From an uncultured Hyphomicrobiales bacterium (GTDB lineage Bacteria; Pseudomonadota; Alphaproteobacteria; Rhizobiales; Devosiaceae), in NCBI GenBank assembly GCA_903828145.1, contig CAIKKY010000007.1, positions 186,001-250,000 on the forward strand: 64,000 nucleotides of DNA, written 5' to 3'. Within the stretch, counting starts at the first letter, position 1. Every line of letters starts with the position of its first letter. A model generated the notes under the pieces. It searched no databases. It saw only the letters and a list, made by a program, of their open reading frames with translations, and was not told the DNA's origin. Made by a program: the position numbers and the translations under genes. This document shows positions 54,602 to 61,450 of the stretch, piece after piece.

Positions 54602-56408
54602 ATTCCGCCGCCAGACCCTTCACGAGGTCCAACGCCTGCCGCTCGAACAGGCGGCGGTAGAGCCCGCCCTCGCGCTTGACCAGCGCGTCATGGCGCCCTT
54701 CTTCTGCAACCCGGCCCTCATCGAACACCAACAGGCGATCGAGCGATTTCACCGTCGAAAGCCGATGCGCGATCACAATGGTGGTGCGGCCCTGCATCAG
54801 CCGTTCCATCGCCACCTGGATCAGTTGCTCGCTTTCGCTGTCGAGGCTCGAGGTCGCTTCGTCGAGGATCAGAACCCGCGTATCGGCGAGGAAGGCGCGG
54901 GCAATGGCCACGCGCTGCCGCTCGCCGCCCGATAGCTTGACGCCGCGTTCGCCCACCAGCGTTTCATAGCCGCGCGGCAATTTCTCGATGAAGTCATGCG
55001 CATTGGCCAGCTTCGCCGCCGCAATGATTTCGGCCAGCTTCGCGCCGGGGCGGCCATAGGCGATGTTGTCGGCCAGTGTGCGGTGGAATAGCACCGGCTC
55101 CTGCTGCACAATGGCGATCTGCCGCCTGAGGCTGGCCTGCTGCATGTCGCGGATGTCCACGCCGTCGATGGCAATGCGCCCACCGGTCACGTCGTACAGC
55201 CGCTGGATCAGCTTGACGAAGGTCGTCTTGCCCGAGCCCGAATGCCCCACCAGGCCCACGCGCTCGCCCGGCCGGATATCAACCGTCAGCCCGTGGTACA
55301 GCGGGTTGGTATGGTGCCCATAATGGAAGTCGACGCTCTCGAAGCGGATGCCGCCGTCGCGGATGGTCATCGGCTTCGCGTCGGGCTTGTCTTCAATGCC
55401 AAGCGGCTGATCATAGAGCGCGACCAGCTCCTCCATGTCATTGACCGAGCGTTGCAGGTTGCGCACATGCATGCCGATATCGCGCAGATAGCCCTGCAAC
55501 ACAAAGAACGTGGTGATGACAAAGGCGATGTCGCCCGGCTGCGCTGCCCCCTGCTGCCAGAGCAGCAGACCGGCCCCAATCAGGCCGCCGCGCAGCAGCA
55601 GCATCAGCGTGCCCTGAATCGTGCCGTTCAGCGTGCCGCGCAGCCAGGTCCGCTTGTTGCGATGCTCCCACTTGTTGAGCACATGGCTGAGCCGGGTTTC
55701 CTCGCGATCTTCCGCGCCAAAGCCCTTGACCACGGCATTGCACGACACCGCATCGGCCAGGGCACCGCCCAACCGTGTGTCCCAGCTATTGGCGAGTGCG
55801 CCCGCCGGGGCAACCCAAGCCGTAGAGAGGATGACCGTGGAGGCAACATAGATCACCGACCCGATGCCAACCACCAGCCCCATCACCGGCCAGAACAGGC
55901 TGAGCACAATGGTTGAACCGATCAGCATGACCAGCGACGGAAAAAACGCGATGATGATGGTGTCGTTCAGCAGATCAAGCGCCCAGACCCCGCGTGTAAT
56001 CTTGCGCACGGTGGAGCCGGCAAAGGCATTGGCGTGCCAATCCGAACTGAAGCGCTGCACGCGGTGGAACGCGTCGGCCGCGGTCTCGGTCATCATTTTC
56101 AGGGTGAGATGGGTCAACCCGACATAGCTGAACTGCCGGGCCACCACGGCGACAAAGCCAAGGGCAATCAGCGCCGAAAAAGCCGCCAGGGCGGCATAGG
56201 ACAGCACCCGCTCCGTGACCCCGGTCGTGACCAGTGCATCCACCAATTGACCGGCATAAAACGGTGTCAGCACTTCAGCGGCGGTGGCCGTAAAGAAGCA
56301 CGACGCAACCCAGGCCGCCCGACCCGGCTGTTTCCGCCAATGGGCAAAGGTAAAGCCTAGCACCTTGCGAAAGGCCTCGGCGCTGAAATCGATTTTGAAA
56401 CGAGCCAT
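54600..56408 (-). CDS. ABC exporter, fused permease and ATPase
   Basis: A 602-residue type IV ABC half-transporter, probably a homodimer. Residues 1-325 carry six membrane helices (F-Y-A-G-Q-L-V-D-A-L-V, I-I-A-F-F-P-S-L-V-M-L-I). The ATPase domain has Walker A G-H-S-G-S-G-K-T-T, the signature V-K-L-S-G-G-E-R-Q-R-V-A, Walker B V-L-I-L-D-E-A-T-S-S-L-D and H-R-L-S-T-V. The ATG at 56408 (M-A-R-F-K-I-D-F) is preferred over a frame open 36 codons earlier. The substrate is unknown; lipid or multidrug export is common for this layout. Confidence 0.92.
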   Translation of the reverse strand: MARFKIDFSAEAFRKVLGFTFAHWRKQPGRAAWVASCFFTATAAEVLTPFYAGQLVDALVTTGVTERVLSYAALAAFSALIALGFVAVVARQFSYVGLTHLTLKMMTETAADAFHRVQRFSSDWHANAFAGSTVRKITRGVWALDLLNDTIIIAFFPSLVMLIGSTIVLSLFWPVMGLVVGIGSVIYVASTVILSTAWVAPAGALANSWDTRLGGALADAVSCNAVVKGFGAEDREETRLSHVLNKWEHRNKRTWLRGTLNGTIQGTLMLLLRGGLIGAGLLLWQQGAAQPGDIAFVITTFFVLQGYLRDIGMHVRNLQRSVNDMEELVALYDQPLGIEDKPDAKPMTIRDGGIRFESVDFHYGHHTNPLYHGLTVDIRPGERVGLVGHSGSGKTTFVKLIQRLYDVTGGRIAIDGVDIRDMQQASLRRQIAIVQQEPVLFHRTLADNIAYGRPGAKLAEIIAAAKLANAHDFIEKLPRGYETLVGERGVKLSGGERQRVAIARAFLADTRVLILDEATSSLDSESEQLIQVAMERLMQGRTTIVIAHRLSTVKSLDRLLVFDEGRVAEEGRHDALVKREGGLYRRLFERQALDLVKGLAAE

Positions 56409-56883
56409 GGTCCGATCCGGCGATAACGCCGCTCCGGTGATTGAAGGACGAAAGTGCCTCGCCCAGAAGCTGAGAATGAGGACGCGGAAACTAGGGCGAT
56501 TCAATCTGGCAGGCAATCCCGCATACCGGACAACTACGGGTCGGATTTCGAACCCGCATTGATCCAGCGATGACGGTGAAAACTATGGTCGCGCCTACGC
56601 GTTTGCCCCGCCACCCTATTACACTTCCCGCGATCAAGGGGTAGTGTTGAAAGCGCGTCGATTCGTCGACCGCACCTCGGGGACATCCCGGCCTGCACGC
56701 CGGGACTTCTCGCAGACCCACCAGGTTAACGGGTCAATCTGAACGGAGGGCCAGGAGATTACTCTTGGCCCTCCACTTACTACGGTATGTTTAGACCGCA
56801 GATGAGGCAATGCACTTTTTAGCGATTTTCGCCAAAAAGTTAATATGCCGTTAAGGCATTTTTAGGTTTTGACCAACCAGCGC
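56409..56883. other. Gene-free spacer of 475 bases rich in hairpins
   Basis: No convincing protein gene is present. Several stems are perfect or nearly so: 56621-56647, 56657-56670 (GTCGA-TTCG-TCGAC), 56686-56705 (7 bp), 56715-56735 (5 bp) and 56745-56774 (9 bp, 12-base loop). A plus-strand terminator-like hairpin with TTTT lies at 56845-56863. The spacer lies downstream of argC and upstream of the ABC gene, both minus strand. A plus-strand RNA, a processed leader or terminators of argC are all possible. Confidence 0.4.
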
Positions 56884-57810
56884 TCAGAGCCCAGCTGTCA
56901 GCGCAGCCCCGATCATCAGGTTGAGGTTCTGCACGGCTGCACCCGACGCGCCTTTGCCGAGGTTGTCGTAGACCGCAACAAGCGCCGCCTGCCGCGTGGC
57001 ATCATTGGCCAACACATGAAGCCGCAGGTGGTTGGTGCCGTTGAACATCTGCGGATCAAGATCAGCAATGCGCTCGGCGTCGGTCAGCGGCGCAACGTCA
57101 ACAAAGCCGGGACGCTTGGCGTAGGTCTCGCTCAGCACCTGATGCAGCTCGGCGCCCGTGGGCGCACCGGTCAACGGCACGACGGTAATCATGCCCTGCC
57201 GAAAGCTGCCCACCGCCGGGGTGAACAGCGGCGCGGCGGAAAGTCCCGCATAGCGCTGCATTTCGGGCAGATGCTTGTGCTTGAAACTGAGCCCATACAG
57301 CAGGAACGGATTGGCCGTCGGCCCCGCCGCCTCATAGGCTTCGATCATGGTGCGGCCGCCGCCCGAATAACCGGTAATGCCGTGGATGCTGTAGGCAGCG
57401 TCGCCCGCCAGCACCTTCGCTGCAATCAGCGGACGGAGCAGTGCAACCGGCCCCTGCGGCCAGCAGCCGGGGTTCGATACCCGTTTGGCGCCGGCAATGG
57501 CCTGAGCCTGCTCATCGGCCATTTCGGCAAAACCATAGGTCCATCCCTTGGCGACGCGAAACGCCGACGAGGCATCGATCACGCGGGTGGTCGAATTGGT
57601 GATCAGCGCCACGCTTTCCTTGGCCGCATCGTCGGGCAGGCAGAGGATGGCGATGTCCGCCGCATTGAGCAGACGCTGGCGCTCTGCCTGGTCCTTGCGC
57701 TTTGCCGGATCGATGGAGATCAGCTCGATGTCGCGCCGCTGCGCCAGCCGCTCGCGGATTTCGAGGCCCGTGGTGCCTGCCTCGCCATCAATGAACACTG
57801 TCGCTGCCAT
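56884..57810 (-). CDS. argC: N-acetyl-gamma-glutamyl-phosphate reductase
   Basis: A 308-residue enzyme of the shorter (type 2) ArgC class: [14 protein letters not shown] at the NADP site, the catalytic C116 in [10 protein letters not shown] and the late H-L-R-L-H-V region. It makes N-acetylglutamate semialdehyde in arginine biosynthesis. An intrinsic-terminator-like hairpin lies 62 bases upstream on the same strand. It diverges from deoD over 139 bases. Confidence 0.96.
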   Translation of the reverse strand: MAATVFIDGEAGTTGLEIRERLAQRRDIELISIDPAKRKDQAERQRLLNAADIAILCLPDDAAKESVALITNSTTRVIDASSAFRVAKGWTYGFAEMADEQAQAIAGAKRVSNPGCWPQGPVALLRPLIAAKVLAGDAAYSIHGITGYSGGGRTMIEAYEAAGPTANPFLLYGLSFKHKHLPEMQRYAGLSAAPLFTPAVGSFRQGMITVVPLTGAPTGAELHQVLSETYAKRPGFVDVAPLTDAERIADLDPQMFNGTNHLRLHVLANDATRQAALVAVYDNLGKGASGAAVQNLNLMIGAALTAGL

Positions 57811-57872
57811 GTCGCGCTCCTCGCTTTCAGGGAGTGAATGCGCCCGCTCATATCGCCGTTGCCTGTCGCACG

Positions 57873-57900
57873 CAAAACAAAACCGGGGCCTTGCCCCCGG
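57873..57900 (-). terminator. Terminator-like hairpin in the argC upstream region
   Basis: On the minus strand CCGGGG and CCCCGG (57900-57895 with 57888-57883) form a stem with a six-base loop, followed by TTTTGTTTTG. It points toward argC, 62 bases before its start, with no minus-strand gene upstream in the window to terminate. It may be an attenuator in the argC leader. Confidence 0.5.
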
Positions 57901-57949
57901 CCCGGCCCCCGATTACCCCTGTCTCAGCCACAGTGACGGGAGAAATGGA

Positions 57950-58663
57950 ATGACGCCGCATAACCACGCCAAGCCGGGCGACTACGCCGATGCCGTGCTG
58001 CTGCCCGGCGATCCGCTGCGCGCCAAATGGATTGCCGAGGATTTTTTCGACAATCCCCGGCAGGTCAACGCCGTGCGCAATTGCCTTGGCTTCACCGGCA
58101 CGTGGAAAGGCAAGCCCGTATCCGTGCAGGCCACCGGCATGGGCCAGCCGTCGCTCTCGATCTATGTCCACGAACTCATCAACGTCTATGGGGTCCAGAA
58201 GCTGATCCGCGTCGGCACAGCCGGTGGGCTCAACGCCAAGGTGAAGGTCCGCGACCTCATCATTGCGCAGGGCGCAACGACTGATTCCAACATCGTGCGT
58301 GACGCGTTTCCCGGCTATGCCTTTGCGCCGCTGGCCGATTTCAGCCTGCTGCGCGATAGCGTCGCGCGGGCCGAAAAGGCGGGGCACCGCTACCATGTCG
58401 GCAACATGCTGTCGTCCGACCTGTTCTATCATGTCGAGCCCGGTCTTGAAGGCTATGGCCGCCTGCCCGATCACGGCATTCTGGGCGTGGAAATGGAAGC
58501 GGCGGCGCTCTATCTCCTCGCCGCCCGCTTCAACCGGCAGGCGCTCGCCATCTGCACCATGAGCGATTGCCTCATCACCGGCGAGGCGATGTCCGCTGAA
58601 GACCGGCAGTCATCGCTCAAGGACATGATCGCGCTCTCGCTCGATGTCGCGACGGGCGCCTGA
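57950..58663 (+). CDS. deoD: Purine-nucleoside phosphorylase, DeoD type
   Basis: A 237-residue hexameric-type nucleoside phosphorylase: T-P-H-N-H-A, A-D-A-V-L-L-P-G-D-P-L-R-A-K, T-G-M-G-Q-P-S-L-S-I-Y, R-V-G-T-A-G-G and G-V-E-M-E-A-A-A-L-Y. The T-M-S-D-C segment stands where DeoD has the catalytic D. It splits purine (deoxy)nucleosides with phosphate for salvage. The ATG at 57950 follows GGGAGAAATGG and begins the conserved part; the frame extends upstream antisense to argC without coding signal. Confidence 0.95.
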   Translation: MTPHNHAKPGDYADAVLLPGDPLRAKWIAEDFFDNPRQVNAVRNCLGFTGTWKGKPVSVQATGMGQPSLSIYVHELINVYGVQKLIRVGTAGGLNAKVKVRDLIIAQGATTDSNIVRDAFPGYAFAPLADFSLLRDSVARAEKAGHRYHVGNMLSSDLFYHVEPGLEGYGRLPDHGILGVEMEAAALYLLAARFNRQALAICTMSDCLITGEAMSAEDRQSSLKDMIALSLDVATGA

Positions 58664-58727
58664 GACTTATTTCTCCCGAGGCGCAACTGCAGCGCCCTCC
58701 AGGGCGTTTTGTCCCCGGGAGAACCCT

Positions 58728-58994
58728 ATGCCGAAGAAAACACTCATCAGTCACGGTGCTATCCGCCAGTTCGTTGAAACCCGCGCCGGGCACCCGGCCG
58801 TGCGGGCCCAGCGGATGTCCGAAGGGGATATCGTGCCCCGGCTCGCCCTGCGGTTTTCCGGGCAGCGGCCGGAAGGGCTGAACCCCTGCTCATGGACCGC
58901 GTGGCTTGCGGAATTCGACCGGCAGCGGCTGGCGTTGAAGGTGTCGCCGGGTGCGCCGGACACCGTTGAAATCGTTCCGCGACCCACCACCTGA
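58728..58994 (+). CDS. Small conserved protein of unknown function, paralogue 1
   Basis: An 88-residue protein with the order A-I-R-Q-F-V-E-T-R-A-G-H-P-A, L-A-L-R-F, S-W-T-A-W-L-A-E-F-D-R-Q-R-L-A-L-K. It matches a small family whose members begin with a D/H-x-x-I-R-x-W-A-E-x-R-G-G-K-P pattern and have a W-x-x-W/F-x-x-F-D region. I know no function. A paralogue follows 78 bases downstream. GGGAGAA precedes the ATG. Confidence 0.7.
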   Translation: MPKKTLISHGAIRQFVETRAGHPAVRAQRMSEGDIVPRLALRFSGQRPEGLNPCSWTAWLAEFDRQRLALKVSPGAPDTVEIVPRPTT

Positions 58995-59072
58995 AATACC
59001 AAGCTTCCCCATCTAAGAGACGCGCCTCCCAACGCCTAGGTGTAGGGGGGAACAACACCATCAGGACGTTAT

Positions 59073-59387
59073 ATGACTCAGGTGCTCACCGACCGCGCTG
59101 CAATCCGGCAATGGGCTGTGGCCCGCTCCGGCAACCCGGCAATCGAGGATCAGGCTTCCGGCATGGGGCGACCGCCCGTGCTGCGCATCGTGTTCGATCA
59201 ATATGCGCTGAATGCCGGCGAGAACCAGTACAACGACCGGCCCGGTGGGCTTGATCTGGTCGATTGGCCGGAGTGGCTGGAGGAGCTGGAACGCCAGAAT
59301 CTCGGCCTTTTGGTCGAAGACGAACGGCCGGGGCACCTCGACGCCTATTACGAGTTTGTCCCACGCGACGGCGCTCAGCGGGTCTGA
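59073..59387 (+). CDS. Small conserved protein of unknown function, paralogue 2
   Basis: A 104-residue paralogue of the preceding gene. Aligned segments are A-A-I-R-Q-W-A-V-A-R-S-G-N-P-A, V-L-R-I-V-F-D, W-P-E-W-L-E-E-L-E-R-Q-N-L-G-L and E-F-V-P-R. It differs by an Asn/Tyr-rich insertion (Y-A-L-N-A-G-E-N-Q-Y-N-D-R) near residue 50. The pair has the look of an old tandem duplication. Both are soluble and acidic, without membrane or signal segments. Confidence 0.7.
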   Translation: MTQVLTDRAAIRQWAVARSGNPAIEDQASGMGRPPVLRIVFDQYALNAGENQYNDRPGGLDLVDWPEWLEELERQNLGLLVEDERPGHLDAYYEFVPRDGAQRV

Positions 59388-59426
59388 CCCAGAGGCGGGG
59401 GCGGGTTGCTTGCAACCGGCCCTCGT

Positions 59427-59861
59427 TTACTCTTCGGCGCTCGCCTCGATGGCTTCGAGATCGTCGTCTGAAAACCCGAAATGGTGCCCGATTTCATGCA
59501 CCAGCACGTGGGTGATGATGTCGCCCAGGGTTTCACCCAGGTCGCTCTCGGCCCAGTAATCGAGAATGGCGCGGCGATAGAGCCAGATCTGGTTGGGCAA
59601 TTGCCCCGTCACCGGCATGGCCCCGCCCTGCGGCAGACCGATGCCCTGAAACAGGCCCATCAGGTCAAAGGGCGAATCGAGCCCCATTTCCGCGAGGGTT
59701 TCATCATCGGCAAATTCAGCGACGGTGCAGGGCACACCGGCAACCAGCGCCCGAAATTCAGACGGCAGCGCCTCGAAAGCCGCTGCCGCCATCTGTTCAA
59801 AATCACCGAGGGACGGCGCAGGGCACGCCGCCCAGTCGGTGCCGATCAATGCTGCGGCCAC
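59427..59861 (-). CDS. Zincin-like metallopeptidase family protein
   Basis: A 144-residue protein with the zinc motif H-E-I-G-H-H ([11 protein letters not shown]) and the preceding strand-helix pattern L-G-D-I-I-T-H-V-L. These match the small metallopeptidase family DUF1025. [12 protein letters not shown] is also typical. Its substrates are unknown. The gene overlaps the 3' end of leuC by 16 bases and ends in an acidic tail, so the start may be a little downstream. Confidence 0.85.
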   Translation of the reverse strand: MAAALIGTDWAACPAPSLGDFEQMAAAAFEALPSEFRALVAGVPCTVAEFADDETLAEMGLDSPFDLMGLFQGIGLPQGGAMPVTGQLPNQIWLYRRAILDYWAESDLGETLGDIITHVLVHEIGHHFGFSDDDLEAIEASAEE

Positions 59862-61255
59862 TCGCGGATATCCACGAAATGCCCGGCAATCGCCGCCGCG
59901 GCCGCCATGGTCGGCGAAACGAGGTGCGTCCGGCCCTTGAAGCCCTGACGGCCTTCAAAATTGCGGTTGGAGGTCGACGCGCAGCGCTCGCCCGGCTGAA
60001 GCTTGTCGGCATTCATCGCAAGGCACATCGAACACCCCGGCTCGCGCCAGTCAAAGCCTGCATCTTTGAAAATCTTGTCGAGACCTTCGGCTTCGGCCTG
60101 TTCCTTCACAAGGCCTGAGCCCGGCACGACCATGGCGTTGACCGTGGCTGCAACTGTCTTGCCCTTCACCACCGCCGCCGCAGCGCGCAGATCTTCGATC
60201 CGGCCATTGGTGCATGAACCGACGAACACGCGGTCGATCTTGATATCGGTGATCCGGGTGCCCGGCTTCAGGTCCATGTACTCGAGCGCGCGCCACTTGC
60301 TGGCGCGTTTGTTCACGTCGGCAATGTCATCGGGGTTCGGCACAACGCCCTGCACCGACGCCACGTCCTCGGGGCTGGAGCCCCAGGACACGATGGGCGG
60401 CAGCTTGGCGGCATCGAGGATGACAACCTTGTCGAAATGCGCATCCGGGTCAGTGTAGAGCGTCTTCCAATAGGCCTTGGCCATCTCGAAGGCTTCGCCC
60501 TTGGGCGCGCGCGGCCGACCCTGCACATAGGCGAAGGTGGTTTCATCGGGCGCAATGAGACCAGCGCGGGCACCGCCCTCGATGGTCATGTTGCAGATGG
60601 TCATGCGGCCTTCCATCGACAGCGCGCGAATGGCTTCGCCCGCAAATTCGATGACATGGCCATTGCCGCCCGCCGTGCCGATCTCGCCAATGATGGCGAG
60701 GATGATGTCCTTGGCCGAAACGCCATCGGGCAGCTTGCCATCCACACGCACCAGCATGTTCTTGGCCTTCTGCTGCACCAGCGTCTGGGTCGCGAGCACA
60801 TGCTCGACTTCCGAGGTGCCGATACCGTGGGCCAGCGCGCCGAACGCGCCATGGGTCGAGGTGTGGCTGTCGCCGCACACGATGGTCATGCCCGGCAGGG
60901 TGAAGCCCTGTTCCGGCCCGACGATGTGAACGATGCCCTGGCGGGGGTCGAGTTCGTCGAAATATTCAACGCCGAATTCGCGCGCATTCTCGGCCAGCGT
61001 ATCGACCTGCAGCTTGCTCTCGGGGTCGTCGATCCCGTGGCGGCGGTCCGATGTCGGCACATTGTGATCGACCACGGCGAGCGTGCGCTCGGGGTGGCGC
61101 ACCTTGCGGCGGTTGAGGCGCAGACCCTCAAAGGCCTGCGGGCTCGTCACTTCGTGCACAAGATGACGGTCGATATAAATCAGGCTCGTCCCATCCGGGT
61201 TATCCTGAACCAGATGATCGTCCCAAATCTTGTCGTAGAGGGTCTTGCCGGCCAT
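59846..61255 (-). CDS. leuC: 3-isopropylmalate dehydratase, large subunit
   Basis: A 469-residue Fe-S dehydratase starting [16 protein letters not shown]. It has [29 protein letters not shown] and G-C-S-M-C-L-A-M-N, giving the three cluster cysteines. It works with LeuD. Its separation from leuD-leuB by several unrelated genes is common in this order. A sigma-70-like promoter is visible upstream. Confidence 0.97.
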   Translation of the reverse strand: MAGKTLYDKIWDDHLVQDNPDGTSLIYIDRHLVHEVTSPQAFEGLRLNRRKVRHPERTLAVVDHNVPTSDRRHGIDDPESKLQVDTLAENAREFGVEYFDELDPRQGIVHIVGPEQGFTLPGMTIVCGDSHTSTHGAFGALAHGIGTSEVEHVLATQTLVQQKAKNMLVRVDGKLPDGVSAKDIILAIIGEIGTAGGNGHVIEFAGEAIRALSMEGRMTICNMTIEGGARAGLIAPDETTFAYVQGRPRAPKGEAFEMAKAYWKTLYTDPDAHFDKVVILDAAKLPPIVSWGSSPEDVASVQGVVPNPDDIADVNKRASKWRALEYMDLKPGTRITDIKIDRVFVGSCTNGRIEDLRAAAAVVKGKTVAATVNAMVVPGSGLVKEQAEAEGLDKIFKDAGFDWREPGCSMCLAMNADKLQPGERCASTSNRNFEGRQGFKGRTHLVSPTMAAAAAIAGHFVDIREWPQH

Positions 61256-61293
61256 TTGCCTTAATGTCCACGAAGGAGGTTAATTCAAAGCGG

Positions 61294-61323
61294 GTTCTAG
61301 TCTCCAAGCGGCCTTTGGGTCAA
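61294..61323 (-). promoter_or_regulatory. Sigma-70-like promoter of leuC with an upstream hairpin
   Basis: On the minus strand TTGACC (61323-61318) and TAGAAC (61299-61294) are separated by 18 bases, 38 bases before the leuC start. Directly upstream, GGCGGC and GCCGCC (61331-61346) form a perfect hairpin followed by GTTTTGC on the minus strand. Confidence 0.45.
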
Positions 61324-61450
61324 GCAAAACGGCGGCTTGCGCCGCCACAACAGAATGTGGGGGGCGACACCGAGCCCCCTCGACAAAGCGGCTGCTTTAT
61401 AAGCACTCTCCCTCTCGTTTCCCCTCATGCGGGGATCGTGGAGAAACCGC

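Noticed and set aside
56536-56554. T-loop-like TTCGAA stretch suggesting a tRNA or tmRNA
   Set aside because: The stem would need a U at the invariant C61 position, and no acceptor, D or anticodon arm fits on either strand.
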